Shown here piece by piece: positions 24,080 through 35,151 of a stretch of 64,000 nt of DNA (the stretch's first letter is position 1; every line of letters starts with the position of its first letter). Source of the DNA: Diplolepis rosae. Lineage: Eukaryota > Arthropoda > Insecta > Hymenoptera > Diplolepididae. The DNA lies in contig JAPYXD010000555.1 of the NCBI GenBank assembly GCA_030998225.1, positions 6,882,001 through 6,946,000 of the forward strand. The letters are read 5' to 3'. Made by a program: the position numbers and the translations under genes. Below the pieces are notes generated by a model. It ran no database searches. It was not told the DNA's origin and saw only the letters and a list, made by a program, of their open reading frames with translations.

Positions 24080-25731
24080 CACACGAGTGGTACTCCTATT
24101 CTAGCTTGAAAAAATAAAGCAACATGAGAGTTGACCATCGCCGAGGGCGGCGCTGGCAGTACTTAGGGCCGACGAGAGCTACAAATGCATGGGAAATTAT
24201 ACAAAATTGCAATAAAAATTTGCAAAAATGTTATTTATTTTTGTCATTTCATAAACTATAAATAACTCTCTTATTAAATTATTTGAACTGAGGAAAGTTT
24301 TTCAAAGATTCAAACGTTATTGTTTCAAAAAGTGTAATATGACTATCAAAAGAAATTATATGTTTTATATAATTTACTCAATTATTAATTATAATGATTA
24401 ATTATTGTAAATAAAATAAAATATTAATTATATAAACTCACCTAATTAATTTGAAATTAATTTTATTATTATGTAATTTATATTTCTACTTGCAGTAAAT
24501 TTTGTTAAATATGTATATTATTTTGGAATTATTTTTTTTCTATTAAATATTTTTAAAAGAATATCCAGGGAGCTGGAATGAAAATAATCTTACATATTAA
24601 ATGTACTTAAATGTAATTGAATACTGCAATTACAAATAAATTCTTATTTTCATTATTTGTAATTTTTATGGAATATATTTAAAAATTCAATTCTTTATCA
24701 CAAGAATATTATATACACATATTGCGAATATCACATATACATTATTAAATAAAATAAATATTTGCCAATATTTCTTAAAAATTGGATTTCTATTTTAAAG
24801 AAATAATTAATTCATCCAATAAGAGATGAATACATGACTATATTATTGCAAACATTATGAGTCAATCAGCTTTGCCATTTTCTTCTTCTCCTAATTTGCT
24901 TCCTTAAGATCTGCCATCATAGTTTTTACAAACTGACGCATTCGGTATTGCAAATAAAAATTGACAACATGTGCCAAAACATCTGCAACATGTTTATTGT
25001 ATGAAAATGGAAACTCATACTGACTCATATCGTTTAAGACTAAATGAAAAACGTTGCTTCGTTTGCAGAACTTCGTGAAAGAGGCTTCTATTAATTTAAA
25101 AAAATTAAAAAGCCCCATATTCGTATCTTGAAGCTGTAAATCTTCTTGAAACTGATTAATTTCACTACAGGTCAAATTTGCAAAAATTTACACAGATTCA
25201 CAAAATGTGAATTTAAAATGTAAATTTTTTTTTTAAATATTCAAAAAAAAATATTTGAAAATTATATACATATTTAACAAAATTTACTGAAAGTAGAAAT
25301 ATAAATTACATAATAATGTAATTTATCATTTATTTTATTTTAATTATAATAATTAATTATTATAATTAAAAAATGAGTAAATTATATAAAACATATTGTA
25401 AAATTTCGTTTCATAGTCGTATTAAACTTTTAGAAACAATAACGTTTGGATCTTTGAAAAAATTTCCTCAATTCAAATTATTTTACTATATTAATATTGA
25501 CTTCATTATTCCACGTTTCCAAGTGTTTCATTTTTCTTTAATAAGAGAGGTATTTATAGTATATGAAATAACAAAAATAAATCAATTTAACAACATTTTT
25601 GCAAATTTTTATTGCAATTTCATATAATTTCCCATGCATTTGTAGCTCTCATCGGCTTAAAGGGCTGCCAGCGCCGCCCTCGGCGATGATCAACTCTCAT
25701 GTCATTCTCAACTCAGAGTGCCACCCATGTG
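24080..25731. mobile_element. 1.65 kb foldback element with an 8-bp target duplication
   Basis: The left end reads CACACGAGTGGTACTC and the right end, reverse-complemented, CACATGGGTGGCACTC. Both are flanked by the same 8 bases, ATAAAGAC (24072-24079 and 25732-25739). Inside, arms of several hundred bases are inverted copies, including a GC-rich part (GAGGGCGGCGCTGGCAG near 24144 and its complement near 25667). Eight-base duplications are typical of hAT and P-type DNA transposons. The terminal CA is compatible with either, so superfamily is left open. The central non-palindromic part holds an antisense ORF described separately. Confidence 0.8.
24891..25175 (-). CDS. Unidentified ORF carried inside the 24080-25731 element
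   Basis: Ninety-four codons read MTCSEINQFQEDLQLQDTNM and on, with a protein-like middle (FHLVLNDMSQYEFPFSYNKH) and end (YLQYRMRQFVKTMMADLKEA). It is the only part of the element not made of inverted arms, which is where a transposase remnant or captured host exon would sit. I recognise no catalytic motif, zinc finger or DDE core, and it is far too short for an intact transposase. It may be one exon of a split transposase or a captured gene fragment. A chance ORF is possible but the amino-acid mix argues mildly against it. Confidence 0.35.
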   Translation of the reverse strand: MTCSEINQFQEDLQLQDTNMGLFNFFKLIEASFTKFCKRSNVFHLVLNDMSQYEFPFSYNKHVADVLAHVVNFYLQYRMRQFVKTMMADLKEAN

Positions 25732-25904
25732 ATAAAGACTGAAGAGAAAGAGATGCAACGACATGAGAGTTTGAGTGTAGAGGGGAGTTCAAGTCTAATG
25801 TTGGCACATTGAAAGTGTATTGAAATCGAGGTTAGGTGGAACGTTTCTTTATTGGTTATTCTAATATTCTACCATAATGGAATGCATTTTTGAACCATAT
25901 CAAA

Positions 25905-26297
25905 ATGGAGAAGTAAGTATATTTATTTCATGAACAAGATAAATAACAGATTTTTTATTTTATGAATTGATTTTATGCAGTAGCTGCAAAATGGTGTCTG
26001 GTCTCAGGCATGCACAAAAGAAATTAGCGTTATTATTTTTTATTATAAAACTAGAATAAAATGTTCTTAAATCCATAATTTCAAATTAGAATAATATAAT
26101 AATTATCATTACTATTGTATGCTTTCAGATTTCTACTCAAACAAGACAGTCAAATAAGGACTCTAAGTCAGCTGATACCTGATAGTCCGCCTTCTAAAGA
26201 GAAGAACGATAATAATTCTCGGATGTTATTAGATAATGATGTAAATATCAATGATTCAATCAATAATAATGATACAAATGAATCCAAAGTTTCGTGA
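25905..26297 (+). pseudogene. N-terminal part of a hAT-like transposase (two exons), probable
   Basis: An ATG at 25905 gives eight coding bases ending at the donor GAGAA|GTAAGT (25912/25913). The acceptor CTTTCAG at 26128 continues the frame to TGA at 26297, giving 58 residues that begin MEKFLLKQDSQIRTLSQ and end in an Asn/Asp/Ser-rich stretch. Short Asn-rich leaders starting MEKF occur before the zinc finger in some insect hAT transposases of the ZMYM1-like type; this comparison is from memory and is an inference. A hAT C-terminus lies 210 bases downstream in the same orientation, so the middle of the gene seems to be deleted. An alternative ATG at 25877 gives a 29-residue product through the same splice. 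Confidence 0.4.
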
Positions 26298-26509
26298 TTT
26301 AAATTTCGTGTCGAAATCTTGCTAGTTAGTGGTGCCACTACGGCGCTGTCTTCAAAAGGACAATTTAAGAATTTTGAGTACACTTTCTGAGTACAAACGC
26401 AATTTTCATTTGTGGCAACGCTGTTCGGCTGTTTGCATTCTGTTGCATTCATTTTTCATTGGTTTGTATGTTCGCATTGAGTGTTTTAACATTTAGGTTA
26501 GTTTACAGA

Positions 26510-26754
26510 TTAATAGACATTTTCCCCAATGTTTTTGTATGTTTGCGGATTTTATTGACTTCACCAATCAGCGTTGCAAACGAAAAGAGAAGCTTTCAAA
26601 ATTAATCAAGACTTATTTGAGGTCTACTCTTTCCCAACAAAGCTTACGTGGTCTAGCTATGATCTCTATTGGAAAAACTGTGCTCCGTTCTGTGGACATT
26701 GCTACGATTTAGAGAGAATTCGCTACAATGAAAGCTAGAAAAATACATTTATGA
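26510..26754 (+). pseudogene. hAT transposase C-terminal dimerisation domain, degraded
   Basis: Conceptual reading gives LIDIFPNVFVCLRILLTSPI followed by SVANEKRSF, a one-base deletion near 26600, then KLIKTYLRSTLSQQSLRGLA and MISIGKTVLRSVDIATI. A TAG follows, then REFATMKARKIHL and a TGA. The pattern LLTxPxSVAxxxRSFSKLKxIKxYLRSTxxxxRLxGLAxISIE is the hallmark of the hAT-family dimerisation domain. One frameshift and one internal stop make it a pseudogene. No catalytic region is present between it and the N-terminal fragment at 25905-26297, which fits an internal deletion derivative of one hAT element. Confidence 0.75.
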
Positions 26755-26872
26755 AAGTAGCAAGAAACACACTTTTCAATTAAAATAGGATTAGCAAAAT
26801 TTGTTAGCAATAAAACTATATTATTATGAGAAAATATATGTTATGATAATTAAGGATGAAAAATGGATAAAG

Positions 26873-27325
26873 TATATATTATTTTATGTGCCTCCGGGGC
26901 GTAAACTCGTTTTTACGCTACAGTTGAGAGTAGCTTAATGTTGTGTATTACGATACAGCGGAATGCAATGTAAAAATTGAACTGCGCATGCTCTATTACA
27001 ATACGCTACTATACTACACAAGATCGAGAAAATTAAAATGTCCGGAACTAGTCGCGAAATATCAAGTGCAATGGACGAGAATCATGATGAATACTAGATT
27101 AGATTCGAGTGTACGCATAAAAACTCGTATACGCACCGAAGTCACATAAAATAGAATATGTGCCAATGCACACAATTCGGGTGATTACGAGACTCGATTA
27201 AAATGCTCGCAGGTCTGATCGCGCCTCCGCTTCGTCTCGGCTTTGTCTCGGCTTCGATCTCATGCGAGCATTGTCGCTCGTCGCGTAATAACCCTCATTA
27301 TGCGCCTAGGCACATAATATACTAT
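26873..27325. mobile_element. GTGCCTCCGG element, copy 1
   Basis: ATTTTATGTGCCTCCGG at the left and CCTAGGCACATAATATACT at the right are inverted matches. The body includes TTCGTCTCGGC words and ATTGTCGCTCGTCGCG. Copy 2 is at 36921-37386. Confidence 0.6.
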
Positions 27326-28327
27326 TGTGCTGAATATTATTTGGATGTTTTTTGAATGGTTGTTGAAGTTTACGTTAAATAGAAAAAAGGAGGGGAAGGG
27401 ACGCCAAACTTACCGCCGCCTGCGCGAAATTTTACCCTTTGTTCGCCCCTGTTTATGCCAATGATCATTTTCCTGTAGTATGTTTTTATAAGAGTTGCAA
27501 GTTAAGACAGTAATGGCCATTTTCTCAGCACATGACAATAATCATTAAACAGATGTAGTAAATAGATAAATAATTGGGTAATTAATCAAATTAATTGTAC
27601 TACGTTCATAAGTTTTAGTGTTAAGTTGATGTAATGAAATATATAATGAGCGTATGAAATGAATGCCATAAGGACACAGAATACCAATTACTGTTGTAAT
27701 ATGATATGCAGTCTGATGAATTTGTAGTTAACGGCAAAGTGTATGAGCCGGCGTTTAATGTAAATTCTTGACATAATAGAGTTATGTCTATCCGACAACG
27801 TAGGTTCTCGCTTCTTGAACAGGAAGTTGTACATGTTCTTGGACTATAAAATCCCTAGTATATTTTTTCTCTCTACATTAATATACTTCAACTTCTATTA
27901 GCTTCACTCACAAAACAAAATATTATGCCAAAAACTAATTAAATCTTAATTAGATTAAATTATCTTAAAAGTAGTTCATCGGCTATTATTTCAAAATAAT
28001 AAATCTTAATTCACTATTCATTCTTATTATGTAAAATGATGTTTAAGTGCATGTGATCCTAAAGAAATTAGCAAGTTTTATTGATTTTAGGTTTCTACAT
28101 ACTTATTTCCAAAATAAATAAAATTTTGTTTTCAAAATTTGGGAAGTGGTAGTGAAGATAACAACAGACGTAGATAGATAAATTTTAGTTTGACAAATGG
28201 CCGTCTTGAATCTCCATTTCAAATCAATGCAAAACAATAAATATACAACAAAACTTGAAACTTTTTTTTTACTGAATAACCTATGAAACGTCAGGTGTCA
28301 AATACCATATACGGTCTGGAGTTTGCA
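27326..28327. other. Intergenic DNA upstream of the 28328/28789 candidates
   Basis: AT-rich, no convincing exon. Any upstream exon of the membrane gene may lie here or further left. Confidence 0.35.
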
Positions 28328-28426
28328 ATGGAGAAGAACGACTTCGAACAACTAAAGTCATCTAGCGGAAAAAAGCGAAATGACTTTCCCAGGAAAAAAA
28401 AACCGATAGAACGTGCGTCTCTTTGA
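28328..28426 (+). CDS. Small ORF, possible upstream exon or chance
   Basis: An ATG in fair context (TGCAATGG) opens 32 codons starting MEKNDFEQLKSSSGKKRNDF and ending in a Lys/Arg-rich stretch. The codon use is less AT-rich than the flanks. If a weak donor (GAAC|GTGCGT, exon end at 28412) joined to the acceptor at 28788, the frame would continue into the membrane exon at 28789. That link is speculative: the donor is poor and any two exons match phase one time in three. It could equally be a chance ORF. Confidence 0.2.
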   Translation: MEKNDFEQLKSSSGKKRNDFPRKKKPIERASL

Positions 28427-28788
28427 ATTGTGTATCTGTCATTTGCATATTCAGGAAATAAAAATTCAATCGGATGGTGACACTTGGAATGTGCCATTTG
28501 TGCGCAATGTTTTAAATCTGCCATTCGACATTGGTTAAATCGTTAAGTGAATAGGGTTGAATAAGACTGATTAACCTCAAATAATTTCTAATGGCAATGT
28601 ATGATTCATTGATGTTCGCATGAATCGGTTTAAATTCCAGATGAAATGGAAGTCTTAAAAGGTCACTCTGAATAAGAGAAATACAATAAAAACAGAATAC
28701 GAATTCTATTGTAAACGATTGTTCACTTTAAATACATTATTTTCTACCGGAAATATTGGTTTTCAATCTGTTAATGCTGAAATTCCAG

Positions 28789-29003
28789 TGACAGATACGC
28801 AATTCAGAACACCTCAAAGCCCATTCAAATTTAACGCAAGTGAATGGTTTTTTGTTTCCTGGGTTGTTGCCAACCCAATAGTTTTTCTTCCGCTTTTAGC
28901 AACCGCTGTAATGCATGTCCGCGCGGCCGAGGTCAGAAAAGAAGAGCAAGAAGCACAAGAAAACTTCGAAGGTCAACTTTATGGTCCCGGAATTGCAGAT
29001 TAA
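28789..29003 (+). CDS. Probable terminal exon of a single-pass membrane protein
   Basis: The frame is open from 28659 to a TAA at 29001-29003 and has no upstream ATG, so it reads as an internal or terminal exon. A plausible acceptor, with ATTCCAG ending at 28788 behind a T-rich tract, gives residues beginning TDTQFRTPQSPFKFNASEW. A hydrophobic stretch, WFFVSWVVANPIVFLPLLA, follows, then TAVMHVRAAEVRKEEQEAQE and an end of FEGQLYGPGIAD. The composition is clearly more GC-rich and protein-like than its surroundings. The TAA overlaps the TTAA target site of the element at 29004-30427. Removing that element brings an AATAAA (30472-30477) to about 45 bases after the stop, which is good support for a real 3' end. 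The family and upstream exons are unknown. Confidence 0.5.
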
Positions 29004-30427
29004 CCCATCAAGGCCCAAATTGTAGGTTTTCACATGATCATATTTCATCGATTGCCAACAACGCTAGGGCAATGGAAATCTTACAAAAAATTCATACCCG
29101 ACTATTTTCGAGTATGCTCTTTCCGATTTTGTTACTTAGAGAGCATAAAAAATTGATTTTCCCAAAAAATTTTGCAATTTAAAAGAAAATTTCGACCAAT
29201 TTCTGAGGTAGTTTTTCCAAAAAAGTAATTTTTTCAAATCGTTTGACCACTCGAATCGGCCAGTTTTCATCAAAAGTCGTGCAATTTTTATATGTGCTTT
29301 AAAACCATGTATTTGGAAAAAATTTATTTTTTAGTATTTTCCAAATGGCGGCTGGAAAAGTATAAAACTTTGCGTAACATTGAAAAAATGGACTGAAACG
29401 GTTTTATACTGTTTTTTGAAGTGAATCGTTGAATACTGTGTTGAACTTTGTGAAAAAACATTCGTGAGTAATTCTTGTAGAACAATTGATGATGGCGGAG
29501 CAAAATGATAAAAAACGAGATTTGACGCAAAAATTTAGTCCCCTGGGTTTTCAAGGATGCTGAATACGACTCTGAGTTCAGATCTGAAACATTCAAAATG
29601 GCGGATCCAAGGTGGCGGACGGAACCATAAAAATAGGGTGAGTTTGCGCTGAAATTCGGTCTATGGGGTTTTCAAACTCGCTGATTACGAATCTGAAATC
29701 AGATTTGAGAATTCTGTTATGCAAGATTGAAGATGGCTGACAATGCATCAGTTTAGAGCGAACATTTTTTCAATGAATGAATTTAAGACGATCAGTCGAA
29801 CACTATTTGCCAGCGAGTTTCTAATTTCTACATTGTTCCCCGATTTCCACCACGTGGAGGTTGTGTTCTGAAAAATCTCGTTTTTTTATCATTTTCCTCC
29901 GCCATCTAAAATTAGCCATTTTGAATTTGGGAGATCTAACCTCGATTGTTGTACAAGAATTACTCACGAATGATTTTTCACAAATTTGAACACAGATTCA
30001 ACGATTCACTTCAAAAAACAATATAAAACCGTTTGAGTCCATTTTTTCAATGTTACGCAAAGTTTTACACTTTTCCAGACGCCATTTTGAAAATACTAAT
30101 GAAAATAAATTTTTTCCAAATACATGGTTTTGAAGCACATATAAAAATTGCACGACTTTTGATGAAAACAGGCCGATTCGAGTGGTCAAACGATTTGAAA
30201 AAATTACTTTTTTGGAAAAACTACCTCAGAAATTGGTCGAAATTTTCTTTTTAATTGCAAAATTTTTTGGGAAAATCAATTTTTTATGCTCTCTAAGTAA
30301 CAAAATCGGAAAGAGCATACTCGAAAATAGTCGGGTACGAATTTTTGTAAGATTTCCATCACCCTGGCGTTGTTGGCAATCGATGAAATATGATCATGTG
30401 AAAACCTACAATTTGGGCGTTAATGGG
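29004..30427. mobile_element. 1.4 kb TTAA-flanked foldback element at a stop codon
   Basis: Ends CCCATCAAGGCCCAAATTG and CCCATTAACGCCCAAATTG (inverted) lie between TTAA at 29000-29003 and TTAA at 30428-30431. The arms are long inverted copies (for example CATGATCATATTTCATCGA near 29032 and its complement near 30390). CCC next to TTAA fits a piggyBac-type non-autonomous element. Several ORFs inside are mirror images of each other and are not genes. Confidence 0.8.
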
Positions 30428-30471
30428 TTAATGGTATAAAAAATTGTATTTGAAAATTAAAATTGATTTTA

Positions 30472-30477
30472 AATAAA
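30472..30477 (+). promoter_or_regulatory. Possible polyadenylation signal of the 28789-29003 gene
   Basis: AATAAA lies 44 bases beyond the right TTAA of the element that interrupts this 3' untranslated region. In the element-free allele it would sit just after the stop codon at 29003. With the element present the 3' untranslated region would be about 1.47 kb, mostly a long hairpin. AATAAA is common in AT-rich DNA, so the support comes only from its position. Confidence 0.35.
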
Positions 30478-31502
30478 AATTTGATTTGTCGGCCAAATTC
30501 ATCCAAAAACTTCAAATGCGTTTTTCTCGGTACAGCTTTTTTTTAAATGGTGCGCCCGTTATCTCCGTCAATTCAGAACTGATTCTAATGCAAATTATAT
30601 TTCAATGTTTGTGAATTGATTCATTTCTGGCCCACGTAGGCGCTTTGCAAAATAATAATAATTAGTTCAAATATAACAATGAATGTAACTAAAAAAATAG
30701 GTAAAAAAATGTGTGCCATTTATTAAAAAATCAAAATTCAAGCAAATCCCTACGTGGGCTGGTAAATAATATGTTATAATTCATAAAAAAAATACATTCG
30801 CTGCAGGGGGATAAAAATTATGGCTGCTGTTTTGAACACTGTTTGTACCTGAACCCCGAGAAAGGCTGCGCAAACGGGACAAGATGGCCTACATTTTTTG
30901 ATGAAAATTAATTGTTCATAACTTTTTTTACTCTGTAATTCATGCAGAATATAACGCTACAAATAGATTTGTCTTCATTGTTTTGTTTACCCACAAAATA
31001 AACAGAAAATGGAGCATAATTTCTTGTTCTCAGGAGTGGCCTAACCCCTTAAAACCTGACATGGAACTTTTACCCGTGTAGAAAATTCGGATGGGGCCTA
31101 GGTGGGTCCCGACTAGATTTACCAAGCTTCACGTAGATACGATTCGGGTTGCCTCAGGTGGGAGTTTTCTTGGTTTGTAACGCTAAACCCAGATCTAGCC
31201 CAGTAGGGAAATTCAGTTGGGCCCTAGTTAGGCTGCCCTGCTTCATGCCCATTTAAACTTTATTACTGATACGGTCAATACAAATCTCTAAGCGATTCCT
31301 TTACTTTATTTTTATAACTATACTTTTTTTTAATGTTGAAATTTTCAAGTAAAGAGTGATCCAATACGAGGTACTTTTTTCAATAGGGATTCTCGGGCAT
31401 ATCACGCCTGAATATTTTCATGTCCATATGACATTTGTGTTCATAATCGTTCAACTGAGCGCATTATTCGCGAAACAATCAATAAACTTCGATCCAGTTT
31501 TA

Positions 31503-31643
31503 CATTATTGGATCCAACGTGCCACACAACAGGCCAATATGCTCGCGAGAGTGCTCGAAAATTGGACCCACAGAGTGGACCATGTGGGAGCTAGTTGCGG
31601 ACAACATTTAAACGAAATTATCTTCAAATATAAAATGTCATAA
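31503..31643 (+). pseudogene. Probable C-terminal tail of a Tc1/mariner-type transposase
   Basis: The end of an open frame reads WIQRATQQANMLARVLENWT, HRVDHVGASCGQHLNEIIF and a stop after KYKMS. A tail of the form NWxxRVxxxxxxxGxHxxxIIF closes several insect Tc1/mariner transposases, but this is a pattern match from memory. No catalytic residue is included. Position within the outer terminal repeats supports a transposase remnant rather than a host gene. Confidence 0.4.
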
Positions 31644-31664
31644 ACTTAACTAGCCTCTCAAATA

Positions 31665-32887
31665 TTGGATCTATAACTTAATTCGTGCGGTTTGCTAAGA
31701 GATTGCGTAACTTGATTATTATTCCATCGTTCTAATATTCCGAACATTCGTTGTAAAGCTACTGTCATTGTGCGTCTTTTTCAGTATATGTCATTCATTT
31801 GAAGCGTAAACAACAATAATTTTTTTTTCACTCAAATATGTCGAACTTTGTGCCTGAAAAAGTGTTTTTGCGGGGAATTCTTCTTCATTACATTAATATG
31901 AAGAAAACTGCTGCCGAAAGTCATCGTATTTTGGTGGAAGTTTATGGTGAACATGCTCTAGCTGAGCGAACGTGCCAAAAGTGGTTTACACGATTTAAAA
32001 GTGGTGATTTTGGCTTGGAAGACGAAGAACGTCCTGGGCAGCCAAACAAGTTTAAAGATGAAGAACTGGAAGCATTACCTGATGAAGATTGTTGCCAAAC
32101 ACAAGAAGAGCTCGCAGAATCTTTGCGAGTCACTCAAGCAGCCATTTCAAAACGTTTAAAAGCAGCCGGATACATTCAAAAGCAAGGAAATTGGGTTCCA
32201 CATGAACTCAAGCCGAGAGACGTTGAAAGGCGGTTTTGCATGTACGAAATGCTGCTGGACGCCACAAAGAGAAGTAATTTTTGCATCGGATTGTTACTGG
32301 TGATGAAAAATGGATCCATTGCGACAACCCCGAGCGCAAAAAATCATATGTGAAACCCGGCCAACCAACCAAATCAAAGGGAAAGCCGAATATCCATGGC
32401 GCGAAGGTAATTCTCTGTATTTTGTGGGATCAGAAGGGTGTGCTGTATTATGAGCTGCTAAAACCGGGTGAAACCATCAATGGAGAACCCTACCGAACAC
32501 AATTAATCCGTTTGAAGAGGGCGATAGCCAAAAACGCCCGGAATATGCGACCGGGCACGAGGCAATAATTTTCCATCATGACAACGCTCGGCCCCATGTT
32601 GCTATTCCGGTTAAGAACTTTCTGGAAAACAGTGGATGGGAAGTTTTACCCCACCCGCCTTATAGCCCAGACCTTGCCCCTTCTGACTACCATTTGTTCC
32701 GGTCGATGCAAAACGCCCTCACTGGAATACGGTTCACATCAGAACAGGGTATCAAACTGGCCAGAAAGATGGGAAAAAGTCATATCTTCAAATGGGCAAT
32801 ACTTTGAATAATACTATTGTACATGTTTTTCTTAAATAAACGTTCAAGTTTTGAAAAAAAGCCACACGAATTAAGTTATAGATCCAA
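31665..32887 (+). mobile_element. Full-length mariner element with TA target duplication
   Basis: Inverted ends of about 28 bases (left TTGGATCTATAACTTAATTC, right its near-perfect complement) bound 1,223 bp and are flanked by TA on both sides (31663-31664 and 32888-32889). Size, TA duplication and the enclosed transposase identify a mariner. The ends differ at only a few positions, so the copy is fairly young even though its gene is broken. It sits inside an older element at 31352-32967. Confidence 0.92.
31838..32811 (+). pseudogene. Mariner transposase, DD34D type, frameshifted
   Basis: The ATG at 31838 starts MSNFVPEKVFLRGILLHYIN and runs through the paired helix-turn-helix DNA-binding region (FKSGDFGLEDEERPGQPNKF, then WVPHELKPRDVERR). 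A one-base loss near 32277 breaks the frame just before HRIVTGDEKW, which holds the first catalytic Asp. A second shift near 32535 precedes HHDNARPHVA with the second Asp. PPYSPDLAPSDYHLF carries the third Asp, so all three catalytic residues survive in pieces. Near 32745 a stretch of roughly 25 codons seems missing before the normal end PERWEKVISSNGQYFE and a TAA. The sequence resembles insect mariners of the mellifera/mauritiana group; the exact subfamily is not certain. It cannot encode an active enzyme as it stands. Confidence 0.92.
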
Positions 32888-32969
32888 TACAATTTTTGAT
32901 TATTAAATTGATTTTTTATGTGTTTTATTTTTAAAAAACTTCCAGAAGCTCTTATTGGATCGCCCTTTA

Positions 32970-34529
32970 CATAAGGGGACGTTAAGTGTAAGCCCACACT
33001 GAGAAAAAATGCTATTGAATCAAAAGAATTTCTTTCCGAAAGCATGTATACTATTAATTCATAAAAATATACTACAAGATTCAATGATTAAAAAGCTGGA
33101 ATAGCGCACGCAACATTAAAAATTCCACGTTACGTAATGTTCAACTTAATTATAATTACATAATTTTTCAGTAATTTTTAAATCGTTTCTAAAATGGAAA
33201 TCCTAGTTGGGCCCTACGTGGCGCCCAACTAAAAATTGGGCTAAGCTGGGAAGTTTTCCACGCGAGTAAGGATTATTTGCTCAAAAATAATATTAATGGC
33301 GTATTTGGAGATTTTTACTTATTACAATTATTTAAGGTTCAATCTTTTCATTAATCGGTCTTAAGCGACCATCGTCAGTTGAACAGTAGAGGGGGGTAAG
33401 AGAAAAAAAGGGGGGCAATAAGAACTCCTGTCTACGTACGAGGCGAACAGGATTCTTCTGGACACGAAGAAGACGAGTTCGAGACGCAAAGAGGGATGCA
33501 CCTAAATAACTGAAAAATGCCTTTGCAAGATCGTGGCAGAAGAGAAGAGCAAAAGTGGTTTGGTATTATGACGGGAAAAACAGAAGAATGTCACGCGGAA
33601 TTCGCGTTCACGTTCTGCTGCTACTGAAATAAGTCGGAACGCTTAGAACTTATATATGTAGTAAATAAATGAAGGAAGGAAACGAAGAGGTCTAAACTCA
33701 CGTTTTTGGCTTACAATTCAAAGAGAACATCCCATTTCCTGTTAGGTCTTTTAGTTTATAGTAAGTTTTGACCACTCTCTACAAAACCAGTTACAAGTCA
33801 AAATAATACCGTCGAATTTCATAAAAAGAAAGGTACAAGCGGTTTACTGAGATTCCTTCACCATTCTTTGGTTGTGTTTCTTAAAAGCGAAGATAATAAG
33901 CTCAGTTAATGATGATGGTGCCAATTGTCAGAAATTAGGAAAAAAAAGATAAAATAGAATGGCGCTTTGAAAATTTGAGAAGGAATATTCACATCCTCTG
34001 AAAGTGACTAAACCATTCATCAGAATAATGAACCCTTCTAAATGATCGATGATGGTAATATGACCAGGCGACATCCAAGCCATCTTAAAAAATCAATGAC
34101 ATAATCAAAAAGGCAAATAAGATGAAAAAAGTAAAGAGTTGTCAGCAACAAGCAAATGCATCTATAGAATATCTGCTGTTACTTTTATCGTATTCAATAC
34201 AAGAATGTATTATTTGCTGGAATGCGGAAGCAATTTCACCGTTTTTTAAACAAAAAACGTTAAAAGTTATAGAAGTTTTTTGTTACCTTTGTACTGTAAA
34301 TAATGTTTTCGTTCTTTCCTCAATACTAATATTTCTGACACAAGCAAACTTTAGAAGATTCAAAATAAAGTTTGATTGGCGCAATCAAAATTTAGCTGGA
34401 TCAAGAAAATAAATGCATTGATATACTGTCAACCATAATTTTTGGTTTATCAAACGAAATTTGTGGTTGTTTTAAACAAATAGTTTTGTAGATCGATTGG
34501 TTTCTATTCTTCTGAGTGTCGTCATGCTG
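32970..34529. other. Intergenic DNA with a GC-richer patch
   Basis: 33000-33090 is a fragment shared with 16090-16140 and 17500-17538 (CACTGAGAAAAAATGCT end). 33370-33690 is non-repetitive and GC-richer with open frames of under 30 codons. No gene model was possible. Confidence 0.35.
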
Positions 34530-34670
34530 CACTCAGAAAAATATTTGGTTAATCCAAACAAAGAGTTTGCTTATTATATTGCTGAACAAAATTTTGGTTG
34601 CATTACAAAAGAACTTGTTACAATAATCCAAAGATGCTTTATTTTACTACTATTTGAATGAATCAAAAAA

Positions 34671-35151
34671 CACTCAGAAAAAAAATTGATTGAATGAAAG
34701 AAAATATTTTATTTGAAAGGCTTTCTTTGATTCAAACAAAATATTTATTTGAATTAAATAACATTTGTTTAATTCAAATAAACTATCTTTGGGCCAAAGA
34801 AATATTTGTTTGAATCAGATAAATTTGTCTTCAAAACAAACAATATATTGAATGCGTATATAGTTAAAGATATAATTTATTTGATTCAAGACAGAAATTC
34901 ATTTGATTTGAACAAAGTTTTATTTGGTTCAAAGATACATTGTATGAATGGAATTTTGTTTTATTTAATTCAATTAAATCATCTCTTTAAATCAAAGAAA
35001 GTCTTTCAAGCAAATAATTTTCTTTGATTTAATCAAATCTTTTTTATAAGTAAATATTCTAATTGATTCAACCATTTTTCGTTTCATTCAATTAAAAACC
35101 ATGCTTCATTTCACGAAATGGTTTAATTGGGAGAAATATTTATTCTGAGGG
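34671..35151. mobile_element. CACTCAG-ended element
   Basis: CACTCAGAAAAAAAATTGATT at the left and a CTGAG-containing inverted end near 35151 bound a body full of TTGATTC/GAATCAA words. The first about 140 bases before it (from 34530) begin with another CACTCAG end and may be a truncated copy. Confidence 0.5.

Larger units (their letters stand above)
31352..32967. mobile_element. Older Tc1/mariner relic hosting the mariner
   Basis: Outer ends AAGAGTGATCCAATACGAG (31352) and, inverted, AAGGGCGATCCAATAAGAG (32967) match at most positions and are flanked by TA (31350-31351 and 32968-32969). Subtracting the inner mariner and its duplicated TA leaves about 390 bp, so this is a deletion derivative. 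A transposase-like tail remains at 31503-31643. TA duplication plus that tail suggest a Tc1/mariner lineage different from the inner mariner. Confidence 0.7.

Noticed and set aside
29324..30439. Several ORFs on both strands
   Set aside because: They lie in the inverted arms of the 29004-30427 element and mirror each other.
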